NCBI RefSeq assembly: GCF_000013385.1
Contig: NC_007760.1
Span: 1,296,001 to 1,360,000 of the forward strand
Length of the DNA stretch: 64,000 nt
Source of the DNA: Anaeromyxobacter dehalogenans 2CP-C
Lineage (GTDB): Bacteria > Myxococcota > Myxococcia > Myxococcales > Anaeromyxobacteraceae
Direction of reading: 5' to 3'
This document shows, piece after piece, positions 17,269-25,163 of this stretch; position 1 is the stretch's first letter; every line of letters starts with the position of its first letter. The position numbers were made by a program, and so were the translations under genes. The notes below the pieces were generated by a model that saw nothing but the letters and a program-made list of their open reading frames with translations, was not told where the DNA came from and did no database searches.

Positions 17269-19329
17269 GTGCGCCGCATCCTCTCCTTCGCCGCTTGCAT
17301 CGCCCTCGCCGCCTGCCGCACCGCGCCGACGGCGCCCCCCGCCGCCCCGGGCGCGCCGCTGCCGCCGCTCGACGAGGCGGCGCTCGACCGCTCCGCCGAC
17401 GCGTGCCAGGACTTCTACCAGTTCGCCTGCGGCGGCTGGATGGCGCGCACCGAGATCCCCGCGGATCGCTCGGTGTGGAGCCGCGGGTTCGCCGAGCTGG
17501 ACGAGCGCAACACCGCCCAGCTCCGCCGCATCCTCGAGGCCGCCGCGGCCGGTCGCGCCGATCCGGCCGACGCGTTCTCGGGGAAGGTGGGCGACTACTT
17601 CGGCTCCTGCATGGACGAGGGGGGCATCGAGGCGCGCGGCCTCGCCGACCTGAAGGCGGGGTGGGCGCGGATCGACGCCATCGCGGATCGGCCGGCGCTC
17701 GCCGCCGAGCTGGCGCGCCTGCACGGCGCCGGGATGACCGCGCCGTTCGGGCTGCTCGCCGACCAGGACGCGAAGGACGCGACGCAGGTGATCCTGATCG
17801 TGAATCAGGGCGGGCTCTCGCTGCCGGACCGCGAGTACTACCTGTCCGACGCCGGCAAGAACCCGGAGATCCGCCGGGCCTGGGCCGCGCACCTGCGCAG
17901 GATGCTCGGCCTGGCCGGCCTGCCGCCCGCGCAGGCCGAGGCGGGCGCCGCCGCGGTGGAGAAGTTCGAGACCGGGCTGGCGCGCACGCACTGGACCCGC
18001 GCCGAGCTGCGCGACCCCGCGCGCATCTACAACCGCGTGGACCGCGCCGGGCTGGAGCGGCTCGCGCCGGACTTCCCCTGGGCGCGCTTCTTCGCCGATC
18101 TGGGCCAGCCCGGGCTCGACGCGGTGAGCGTGACCACGCCGGCGTTCGTGGCCGAGGTCGGCAAGCAGTTCGCGTCGGCCCCGCTCGACGCCTGGAAGGC
18201 CTACCTGCGCTGGCACCTGCTCGACGACATGGCCGCGTTCCGCGCGGTCCCGGCGGTGCTGGTCCAGGAGCGCTTCGCGTTCCAGAGCGCGAGCTTCTCC
18301 GGCGCGAAGGAGCTCGCACCCCGCTGGAAGCACTGCGTGGGCGTGACCGACGAGGCGATCGGGTTCGCGGTCGGGCAGGCCTACGTCCGCCGCCACTTCG
18401 GCGCGGAGGGGAAGGACCGGACCACGCGGCTGGTGGCCGAGATCGAGAAGGCGATGGAGGCCGACCTGGGCTCGCTCTCCTGGATGGACGCGCCCACCCG
18501 CGAGCGCGCCCGCGAGAAGCTCGCGCGCGTGGTGAACAAGGTCGGCTACCCGGACGCCTGGCGCGACTACGGGACGCTGCGCGTGGACCGCGGCTCCTTC
18601 TTCGCGAACGTGCTCGCGGCGGGCCGGTTCGAGACGACCCGGCAGCTCGCGAAGATCGGCAAGCCGGTGGATCGCGGCGAGTGGTTCATGAGCCCGCCCA
18701 CCGTGAACGCCTACTACAACGCGTCGATGAACGAGATGGTGTTCCCGGCCGGCATCCTGCAGCCGCCCTTCTTCAACCGCGAGGCGCCCGAGACCGTGAA
18801 CTACGGCGCCATCGGGATGGTGGTGGGGCACGAGCTGACGCACGGGTTCGACGACGAGGGGCGCCAGTACGACGCGCTCGGCAACCTGCGCGACTGGTGG
18901 ACGCCGGCGGTGGGGGCCGAGTTCGACCGGCGCGCCGCGTGCCTGGTGAAGCAGTACGGCGCCTACGAGGCCCTGCCCGGCGTGCACCTCGACGGCAAGC
19001 TCACGCTCGGCGAGAACATCGCCGACCTGGGCGGGCTGAAGCTCGCGTTCGCGGCCATGCAGGCGGCCCGGCGCGCGCGGCCGGGGGCCGATCGGCCCGT
19101 GCTCGGCTTCACCCCGGAGCAGCAGTTCTTCGTGGGCTACGCCCAGTCCTGGTGCTCGAAGTACCGCGAGCAGGAGGCGCGCCGGCGCGCGGTGGTGGAC
19201 TCGCACTCGCCGCCGCGGTTCCGCGTGAACGGGCCGCTCTCCAACCTGCCGGACTTCGCGCGCGCCTTCGCCTGCGCCGAGGGGACGCCCATGGCCCGGC
19301 CCGCGGCGGAGCGCTGCGAGATCTGGTGA
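17269..19329 (+). CDS. M13-family zinc metallopeptidase, lipoprotein
   Basis: A neprilysin/PepO-like endopeptidase of 686 residues. The GTG at 17269 is chosen because AGGAGG lies 5 bases upstream and it opens a lipoprotein signal peptide with lipobox LAAC (Cys16), so it should be lipid-anchored. After a Pro/Ala linker the M13 N-domain begins with CQDFYQFACGGWM. The zinc site is HELTH near residue 521 (VVGHELTHGFDDEGRQYD) and the third ligand lies in GENIADLGGLK near 582. The substrate-binding NAYYN motif (PPTVNAYYNASMNEMVFPAGILQPPFF) is kept. Length agrees with the family. It ends at TGA 19327-19329, immediately next to the convergent FHA gene. Confidence 0.95.
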   Translation: MRRILSFAACIALAACRTAPTAPPAAPGAPLPPLDEAALDRSADACQDFYQFACGGWMARTEIPADRSVWSRGFAELDERNTAQLRRILEAAAAGRADPADAFSGKVGDYFGSCMDEGGIEARGLADLKAGWARIDAIADRPALAAELARLHGAGMTAPFGLLADQDAKDATQVILIVNQGGLSLPDREYYLSDAGKNPEIRRAWAAHLRRMLGLAGLPPAQAEAGAAAVEKFETGLARTHWTRAELRDPARIYNRVDRAGLERLAPDFPWARFFADLGQPGLDAVSVTTPAFVAEVGKQFASAPLDAWKAYLRWHLLDDMAAFRAVPAVLVQERFAFQSASFSGAKELAPRWKHCVGVTDEAIGFAVGQAYVRRHFGAEGKDRTTRLVAEIEKAMEADLGSLSWMDAPTRERAREKLARVVNKVGYPDAWRDYGTLRVDRGSFFANVLAAGRFETTRQLAKIGKPVDRGEWFMSPPTVNAYYNASMNEMVFPAGILQPPFFNREAPETVNYGAIGMVVGHELTHGFDDEGRQYDALGNLRDWWTPAVGAEFDRRAACLVKQYGAYEALPGVHLDGKLTLGENIADLGGLKLAFAAMQAARRARPGADRPVLGFTPEQQFFVGYAQSWCSKYREQEARRRAVVDSHSPPRFRVNGPLSNLPDFARAFACAEGTPMARPAAERCEIW

Positions 19330-19851
19330 TCAGCTCGCGCCGCGCAGCCGCAGGAACAGGGCCGCGGCGTCGTAGAGGCTGAGCCGCGCGGCGCCCGCCT
19401 CGAGCGCCACGCCCACCGGCAGCGGCACGGGCTCGCGCCCGATCCGCGCGCCGGCGAGGCGCGTGCCGTTCGACGAGCCCACGTCGGCGACGCGCCAGCG
19501 GGCGTCGCCGTCGCGCACCAGCTCGAGGTGCGCGCGCGACAGCGTCGGGTCGTCGATGACGATGTCGTTCCCGGCGGCGCGGCCCACCCGCAGCGGCGCG
19601 CCGTCGGGGCCCGGCTCCAGCACGATGGCGATGGGCTCCTTCGCCGTCGCGGCGAAGCGCACCTCCTCGGTGCGCAGCGTCTCGCGCCGCCGGGAGGGCG
19701 GCCGCCACGGGCCCGCCTCCCAGACCAGCCAGTCCTGCGGGTGCTCGCGCACGAACGCCCGCAGATCGGCGTCGCGATACTGGCGCGCGAGCCACGTGAG
19801 CAGGTAGCCCCTCAACGCTTCCCCCTGCCGGCCCGAGACGGAGGCCGTCAC
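19330..19851 (-). CDS. FHA-domain protein
   Basis: A cytoplasmic protein of about 173 residues with a C-terminal forkhead-associated domain, a phosphothreonine-binding module. FHA landmarks are LRVGRAAGNDIVIDD (Gly-Arg), LSRAHLELV (Ser-Arg-x-His) and VGSSNGTRLAG (SSNGT). The N-terminal 70 residues (GYLLTWLARQYRDADLRAFVREHP) form a helical region I do not recognise. The start is uncertain: the GTG at 19851 has a weak ribosome site, and a TTG at 19815 follows a good purine stretch (AGGGGGAA). It may read phosphorylation made by Pkn kinases such as the one at 8472, but no direct link is shown. Confidence 0.8.
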   Translation of the reverse strand: MTASVSGRQGEALRGYLLTWLARQYRDADLRAFVREHPQDWLVWEAGPWRPPSRRRETLRTEEVRFAATAKEPIAIVLEPGPDGAPLRVGRAAGNDIVIDDPTLSRAHLELVRDGDARWRVADVGSSNGTRLAGARIGREPVPLPVGVALEAGAARLSLYDAAALFLRLRGAS

Positions 19852-19913
19852 CCGGAGCAAACCAGAACTCGCACCGAGTGTCGATGCGGGTCTCGCGGTA
19901 CCCCGTGCGGTGC

Positions 19914-21614
19914 TCAGCCGCGGATCCCCGCCAGCAGGACGGCGGGCAGATCGCGCCAGCGGCGGCGCGTCTCGAGGCGCACCAGGCTGCGGCCGAGCGC
20001 GTCGGTGGTCGCGTGGCTGGGGAAGAACGGCGGCTTCGCGAGCGTCCGCGCCGGATGCCAGACGACGACCTTCTCCACGCCCTCCAGCATGACCGTGTTG
20101 TGCACGAACCCGCGCCCGCTCTGCACGTCCTCGAGCGTCGAGCCCGGGAACGCGCCCCAGGGCGCGGTGCCGAGGCCGTAGCCGTACCCGGCCCAGGTGT
20201 TCACGGCGACCGTCCCGTAGCGCAGCCGGCGGACCGCGCGCTGGACCGCGGCGTTCAGGGCCGGGTCGGCCAGGGTGCGGGGGTGGACGACGATGTGCGC
20301 CGCCAGCGTCCCCCAGAGCCGGTCGTTCGAGAACGCCACGGCCTGCTCCAGGAAGTCCACCGGGTCCTCGGAGCCGATCGTGGTCTCGGACAGGATCGAG
20401 CAGAACGGCTCGGTGACGAAGGCCGGGTCGTCGGAGGCGGCGTCGAGCCCGGTCACGAGCGTCCACGGCAGCGCGCCCTCGCCCTGGCCCACCTTCCGCA
20501 CCGAGGCGCGCCCCTCGGTGAGCGCGCGGTAGCGGTCGGCCGCCCCCGGGTACCAGGCCCGGCGCGCCGGCGACAGCGCCATGTAGTGCTCGACCGCCGC
20601 GAGGAACGCGTCGCGCCGGCGCCAGCCGCCGGGGAGCACCAGCAGCTTGGCCGCGTTGCAGTTGAAGGACGCGTTGTACGTCACCATGCCGGCGACGCTC
20701 TCCGCCTGGAACCGCAGCGTGGCGGCGTCCCAGGGGCCCGGCACCACCAGCACCGGCGAGACGTTGCCGAGCTCGCTCGTGATCTCCTTCGCGAGCAGCG
20801 GCGTCCCGCCGGCCCGCCGCGCGTCGCGCTCCGGCCCGGGCGGTCCCCACACGATGGTGTCGTGCGTCCGGTCCGAGCCGGTGATGTGCACCTCGTCCAC
20901 GCCGCGGTGGTGCGCGAGGTAGCTGCCCTCCTCCGCGCCGCCGTACACGATGGCGAGCACGTTGCGGGCGATCGCCGCGGAGAACGCGTCCTCGAGGATC
21001 GGCCCGAGGTAGGCGTTCACCGGGTTCATCTTGAGGACGCAGACCTTCCCCTCGTTGAACAGCTTCCCGGCCACGTCCACCGGCGGGATCGAGTTGATGT
21101 TCCCGGCGCCCAGCACCAGGCAGACCTTGCCCTGGTGGTCGGGCGCCTTGTGGAACCGGGCGCGCGTCTCGTGCAGCCGCTCCGCGGTCATGCCCTCCAC
21201 GAGGTGGGCCTCGGCGCGGACGCCGGCGAAGAGCAGCGCGTCCTGCCGGGTGAGCGGGAAGACCTGCACCGACAGGCGGCCGTCCACCGTGTCGGTGAGC
21301 TTGCCCACCGGCGTGTTGCCGTTGCGCGAGAGCAGCCTCAGCGACCGCTCGAGCTGCCGCAGGACCCGCGCCGTCACGTAGGGGCCGGAGAGCCACTCCT
21401 CGCCGGCCTGCGGCGCGTCGGAGGGCAGCCCCTTCGCCGCGCAGGCGGCCTCCACCGCGCGGGCGGCGGTGCGGCCGACGCCCTCCAGCATCGCGCGCGC
21501 GAGCGCGGCCCGGTCGGCGAGCGAGGCGGCGGCCCAGCCCGGCGCGGCCTCGCGCAGGCGGGCGACGGCCTCGTCGAGCGCTCGGGGTTCGGTCGGCCTT
21601 GGCGCGGCGGGCAT
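19914..21614 (-). CDS. Aldehyde dehydrogenase family protein
   Basis: A 566-residue NAD(P)-dependent aldehyde dehydrogenase superfamily member. The ATG at 21614 is used (GGAG 5 bases upstream); an ATG at 21626 is also possible. The Rossmann region is visible around VCLVLGAGNINSIPP and VCVLKMNPVNAYLGP. The conserved Glu is in ITSELGNVSPVLV. The catalytic Cys is probably C319, in YNASFNCNAAK, with FNCNAA replacing the common GQxC. That and the GNINSIPP cofactor loop mark a divergent subfamily. C-terminal blocks AVNTWAGYGYGLGTAPWGAFPG and HNTVMLEGVEKVVV are also unlike textbook enzymes. Substrate cannot be deduced. Confidence 0.82.
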   Translation of the reverse strand: MPAAPRPTEPRALDEAVARLREAAPGWAAASLADRAALARAMLEGVGRTAARAVEAACAAKGLPSDAPQAGEEWLSGPYVTARVLRQLERSLRLLSRNGNTPVGKLTDTVDGRLSVQVFPLTRQDALLFAGVRAEAHLVEGMTAERLHETRARFHKAPDHQGKVCLVLGAGNINSIPPVDVAGKLFNEGKVCVLKMNPVNAYLGPILEDAFSAAIARNVLAIVYGGAEEGSYLAHHRGVDEVHITGSDRTHDTIVWGPPGPERDARRAGGTPLLAKEITSELGNVSPVLVVPGPWDAATLRFQAESVAGMVTYNASFNCNAAKLLVLPGGWRRRDAFLAAVEHYMALSPARRAWYPGAADRYRALTEGRASVRKVGQGEGALPWTLVTGLDAASDDPAFVTEPFCSILSETTIGSEDPVDFLEQAVAFSNDRLWGTLAAHIVVHPRTLADPALNAAVQRAVRRLRYGTVAVNTWAGYGYGLGTAPWGAFPGSTLEDVQSGRGFVHNTVMLEGVEKVVVWHPARTLAKPPFFPSHATTDALGRSLVRLETRRRWRDLPAVLLAGIRG

Positions 21615-21713
21615 CGAGGCTCCCATGCCGGCAAGCGTACGCGAGATCCGGCCTGGCGCGCCCGTTCTCCGTGGGGCCCCGCGGGCGGCTGGCAGCGCGC
21701 CGGGGGGCCGGCC

Positions 21714-22562
21714 TCAGGCCGGCTCGGCGCGGCGCAGGGTCGCGAGCGTGACCTCCGGGCTCGCGTTCACGCGCACCCGGATGCCGGACATGCCGATCCC
21801 GCGGTTCACGTACAGCTGAACCGCGCCGAGCTGGTAGCGGCCGCGCACGTACGGCTCGCGGGCCACGCTGGCGAGGAACAGCGGCGTGAGGATGGGGATG
21901 TTGATCTGGCCCCCGTGCGTGTGGCCGGAGAGGCAGACCATGGGCCGGTCCAGGTGGCGCAGCTTGTCCGCGGTGCGCGGGCCGTGCGCCAGCACCAGCG
22001 GCGCGACGCCCGCCGGCAGCCCCTTCACCGCGCGTTGCACGTCGTCGCGCCGGGTGAGGTGGTCGCCGACGCCGACCACGTGCAGCGGCGCGCCGCGCAG
22101 CCGGATCGAGGTCCACCCGTTCTCCAGCACCTCGTACCCGTGCCCCTTCAGCGCGCCGGCCGCGCCGTCGGGATCCACCCAGACGTCGTGGTTGCCGAGC
22201 ACCGCGATGGTGGGGGCCACCAGGCCGCCGAGCAGGTCGTGCATGGCCGCGAGCTCGCGCCGGCTGTGCGAGAGGTAGTCGCCGGTCAGGACCACCAGGT
22301 CGGGCGCGAACGCGTTCGCGTCCTCGATGGCGGCGCGGACCGTGGCCGCCGGCGTGCGCGGGCCGACGTGCAGGTCCGAGAGCTGCGCCACGCGCAGGCC
22401 GTCGTGGGCGGGGTCGAGCCCGGGCACCTCGAACGTCACCGGGTCGGTGTCGGGGAGCCGGGGCTCGGCGGCGCTCGAGGCGGCGGGCACCAGGCCGGCC
22501 GCCCCGGCCGCGCCCAGCAACGCCGCACCCTTCAGGAACTGCCGCCGTCCGAACCGATCCAT
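21714..22562 (-). CDS. Tat-exported metallophosphoesterase
   Basis: A calcineurin-like phosphoesterase of 282 residues. The ATG at 22562 starts a twin-arginine signal (RRQFLKGAALLGAAGAAGLVPA), so the folded, metal-loaded enzyme is probably exported. Metal-binding motifs are in the usual order: QLSDLHVG, VVLTGDYLSH, LGNHDVW, VLAHGPRTAD and SGHTHGGQI. The ending (QLYVNRGIGMSGIRVRVNASPEVTL) is typical of the YkuE/YaeI-like phosphodiesterase group, some members of which act on UDP-diacylglucosamine. The exact substrate is unknown. It lies about 100 bp upstream of the aldehyde dehydrogenase on the same strand. Confidence 0.92.
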   Translation of the reverse strand: MDRFGRRQFLKGAALLGAAGAAGLVPAASSAAEPRLPDTDPVTFEVPGLDPAHDGLRVAQLSDLHVGPRTPAATVRAAIEDANAFAPDLVVLTGDYLSHSRRELAAMHDLLGGLVAPTIAVLGNHDVWVDPDGAAGALKGHGYEVLENGWTSIRLRGAPLHVVGVGDHLTRRDDVQRAVKGLPAGVAPLVLAHGPRTADKLRHLDRPMVCLSGHTHGGQINIPILTPLFLASVAREPYVRGRYQLGAVQLYVNRGIGMSGIRVRVNASPEVTLATLRRAEPA

Positions 22563-22723
22563 CGAGCCCGCTCCTCCCGCCTTCGGCGGCCCATGCCGCG
22601 CCGCGTGAAGGTTGGAACCTCCGGGCGCCGGAAGCGATTCCACGCCCGGGCACGCCGGCCACGTCGAGGGCCCCGCCTCGGAGCGACGCGCCGGCCGGGC
22701 CGGATGTTCAACGCCCCGGCCGC

Positions 22724-23629
22724 TCAGCGCTTTCGGGCCGCCACCTTGCGGAGGTGCGCGAGCACCACCTCGTCCACCGTGCCGTCCTTGCGGGTGCGGC
22801 CCTCCAGGTTCTCCCACCCCTGGAAGTCCTCCAGCGCCTGCTGGCTCGCCGCGTCCCAGGCGCCGCTCGGCGCGGCGGGCGGCTTCAGGAACCCGAGCCG
22901 CAGGAGCAGGCCCTGCACCTCGCGCGCGACCTTCGCGTCGAGCGGGACCGCCCGCAGCGTCTCGCCGAAGTAGAACTGGTGCACGTCGCGGTAGAGCCGG
23001 GTCAGCTCGGCGATGGGCCGAGGGTGGTCGTCCACGCGCAGGTCCACCCAGACGTCGCCGGAGCCGCCGTACCCGCCGCCCGGCTTCACCACGAGCAACG
23101 CCGCGCTCTCCATGCCGCGCCGGTCGCCGCCCGCCGCCTGCCCGGCGGCGAGCGCCGCGAGGAGCCGCTCGGCGAGCGGCTTGCCCGCGTCGCGCGCCGC
23201 CTGGTAGGCGCGGGCCATCGCCTCCGGCACCGCGCGCCCGGCCAGGATGTTCCCCTGCACCGAGAAGCCGGGGCCGGTGACGTGGCTGGCGTGGTCGAAG
23301 CACCGCGCGCCGGTGTACGCGGCGGCGTTGCCCTTCGCGTCCACCAGGCCGATCTGCCGGTCGGCGGCCTGCGGGTCGGCCGCCACCAGCCGCCGCACCA
23401 CCTCCTCCGCCGGCACGCCCGCGGCGAGCAGCCGCAGCGCCTCCGCGCGCCAGGCCTCGTTCGCGAGCGCCTGCGTCGCGACGCCGCCGACGCCGGCGCG
23501 CGCGGCGGGCACGAGCGCGCCCACCGCCGGGAACTTGGACTGCACCGCCACGCCGATCTGGCCGGTGGCCGGATCGGCGGCGACGATGCTGAAGGTGCCG
23601 AGCGCGAGCGCGAGCAGGGGAGCGATCAC
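22724..23629 (-). CDS. DUF1028 protein with C-terminal peptidoglycan-binding-like domain
   Basis: A 301-residue protein. The GTG at 23629 has GGAGG 6 bases upstream. The DUF1028 domain (about 10-215), an Ntn-hydrolase-like fold of unknown activity, starts with GTFSIVAADPATGQIGVAVQSK and continues GVGGVATQALAN, QIGLVDAKGNAAAYTG and ESAALLVVKPGGGYGG. Mature DUF1028 proteins usually begin near TFSIVA, so the first 10 residues may be a short cleaved leader. The last 70 residues (GLLLRLGFLKPPAAPSGAWDAASQQALEDFQG) match the peptidoglycan-binding-like tail often fused to DUF1028. It is divergent from the peroxiredoxin gene at 23705. Confidence 0.87.
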   Translation of the reverse strand: MIAPLLALALGTFSIVAADPATGQIGVAVQSKFPAVGALVPAARAGVGGVATQALANEAWRAEALRLLAAGVPAEEVVRRLVAADPQAADRQIGLVDAKGNAAAYTGARCFDHASHVTGPGFSVQGNILAGRAVPEAMARAYQAARDAGKPLAERLLAALAAGQAAGGDRRGMESAALLVVKPGGGYGGSGDVWVDLRVDDHPRPIAELTRLYRDVHQFYFGETLRAVPLDAKVAREVQGLLLRLGFLKPPAAPSGAWDAASQQALEDFQGWENLEGRTRKDGTVDEVVLAHLRKVAARKR

Positions 23630-23704
23630 CGTGACCTCCGGGGTTGACGCGCCGCCCGGCGGGGCCGAAGGTAGCGCTCCTCGGGACGCCGGGCGGGAGG
23701 GAAC

Positions 23705-24226
23705 GTGGCGAGGATCCTCGACAGGGCGCCGGAGTTCAAGCTGCGGGCGGTGCGCGGGCGGGGCGAGCCGGTCGAGGTCTCGCTCTCGGGGCTGGCCGGC
23801 CGCTGGGGCGTGCTGCTGTTCTACCCGCGCGACTTCACGACCGTCTGCCCGACCGAGGTGCTGGAGCTCTCGAAGCGCATGCCGGAGCTGCGCGCGCTCG
23901 GCGCCGAGGCGATCGGCATCTCGGTGGACGACCTCGACACGCACCGTCGGTGGATCGAGGAGAAGCTCGGCGACGTCGCGTTCCCGCTCGCGGCCGATCC
24001 GGACCGGGCGGTGTCGCGCGCCTACGGCGCGCTGCTCGAGCGCGAGGGCGTGGCGGCGCGGGCCACCTTCGTCGTCGATCCGGAGGGCGTGGTGCAGTAC
24101 GCCGCGTTCCACAACCTCAGGGTGGGCCGCTCGATCTCGGAGATCGTCCGCGTGCTCGAGGCGCTCGAGACGGGCGAGAAGGCGCCGGCCGAGTGGAGGC
24201 CGGGCGCGCCGACGCTGGGACGTTGA
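23705..24226 (+). CDS. AhpC/TSA-type peroxiredoxin lacking the resolving Cys
   Basis: A thiol peroxidase of 173 residues. GTG start at 23705 with GGGAGG just upstream. The peroxidatic site reads FYPRDFTTVCPTE, with Cys48 and the Thr and Pro of the PxxxTxxC motif. The chain continues GISVDDLDTHRRW and FVVDPEGVVQYAAFHNLRVGRS as in AhpC. In AhpC the resolving Cys sits in a VCPANW motif near the C-terminus; here the same segment reads KAPAEWRPG, so that Cys is gone. It is therefore likely a 1-Cys enzyme relying on an outside thiol. It opens the redox gene group that continues with the two selenoprotein genes. Confidence 0.93.
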   Translation: MARILDRAPEFKLRAVRGRGEPVEVSLSGLAGRWGVLLFYPRDFTTVCPTEVLELSKRMPELRALGAEAIGISVDDLDTHRRWIEEKLGDVAFPLAADPDRAVSRAYGALLEREGVAARATFVVDPEGVVQYAAFHNLRVGRSISEIVRVLEALETGEKAPAEWRPGAPTLGR

Positions 24227-24292
24227 GCCGCGGCGCCCGCGACGAGGCGGGGAGGGACGGGCCGGGGATCGGGGTGTCGGGCGGGGCCGGGT

Positions 24293-24502
24293 CTAGCGGC
24301 CGCCGAGCAGCGCGGCCGGGGGGACGCCGAGGGCCTTCGCCATCTTCTCGATGGTCTCGAGCGGCGGCGAGCGTTGCCCGCGCTCCAGCATCGAGACGTA
24401 CGACACGGAGATCCCGACCTTGTCGGCCAGCGCCTTCTGCGAGAGGTTCTTCTTCGAGCGGAGGCGCCGCACGTTGCCGGCAAAGCGCGTCAGGAGATCC
24501 AT
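24293..24502 (-). CDS. Small XRE-family transcription regulator
   Basis: A 69-residue DNA-binding protein that is essentially one Cro/C1-type helix-turn-helix ([46 protein letters not shown]). I start it at the ATG at 24502. An in-frame upstream start at 24577 would add 25 residues without clear similarity. It lies divergently from the selenoprotein peroxiredoxin gene (142 bp apart) and faces the end of the AhpC-like gene, so it is a good candidate regulator of one or both. No effector domain is present. Confidence 0.87.
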   Translation of the reverse strand: MDLLTRFAGNVRRLRSKKNLSQKALADKVGISVSYVSMLERGQRSPPLETIEKMAKALGVPPAALLGGR

Positions 24503-24644
24503 GGCGCGACAGTTAGCAAAGGGGTCCCACAGCAGCAGCGTCCTTTTCGGGTCTGCCCCCGGTCGTTCTCGACCCACAGTGATGGCCCCAGCGCCCGGCC
24601 GTGAACATGATCAGCCTCCGATCCCCCACGGGAAGGAGCAGCAG

Positions 24645-25148
24645 ATGGCGAAGCCGATCTGGAAGGTCGAGGTGGGCGACGAGGCGCCCGACTTCGAGCT
24701 GATGGCGACGGGCGACACGGCGGGGAAGGGCGCCGCTCGACGGAAGGTGAAGCTCTCCGACTACCGAGGAAGGAAGAACGTGGTGCTGGCGTTCTACCCG
24801 GCCGCGTTCACCCCGGTCTGAACGGTGCAGATGCCGTCGTACGAGGAGGATCTCTCCGAGTTCGAGCGGCGCAATGCCCAGGTCCTGGGCATCTCCACCG
24901 ACCAGGTGTTCACCAACGAGGCGTGGGCGAAGTCGATGGGCGGCCTGTCGTACCCGCTGCTCTCCGACCACTGGCCCCACGGGCAGGTGTGCTCGGCGTA
25001 CGGCGTGCTGCGCGGCGACTCCGGCCAGGCCGAGCGCGCCATCTTCGTGATCGACGAGCAGGGCAAGGTCGCCTACGTGGACGTCCACGACATCGGCGAG
25101 CAGCCGCCCACCGACAAGATCATGCAGGCGCTCGACAAGCTGAAGTAG
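24645..25148 (+). CDS. Selenoprotein peroxiredoxin (Sec at in-frame TGA)
   Basis: A 167-residue Prx of the BCP/AhpE-like group in which TGA 24819-24821 occupies the peroxidatic position. Upstream, the frame encodes DEAPDFEL and [13 protein letters not shown]. Directly after the TGA it continues [47 protein letters not shown] and a normal Prx C-terminus. The family expects TPVCTxQM, so Sec59 replaces Cys. Start ATG 24645, ribosome site AAGGAG. A SECIS-like hairpin lies at 24842-24858. A single Cys116 in [10 protein letters not shown] could act as resolving partner. Conventional gene calling would split or truncate this gene. It lies 15 bp from the next selenoprotein gene, so one operon is likely. 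Confidence 0.93.
24842..24858 (+). promoter_or_regulatory. SECIS-like hairpin of the selenoprotein peroxiredoxin
   Basis: CGAGGAG pairs with CTCTCCG through one G-U pair and one mismatch, leaving a small loop that starts with G (24849). The loop lies 27 bases after the TGA, inside the 16-37 base range reported for bacterial SECIS elements, which also prefer a G at the start of the apical loop. It is a plausible SelB binding site, weaker than the one in the next gene. Confidence 0.5.
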
Positions 25149-25163
25149 CCGAGGAGGCCCGCC

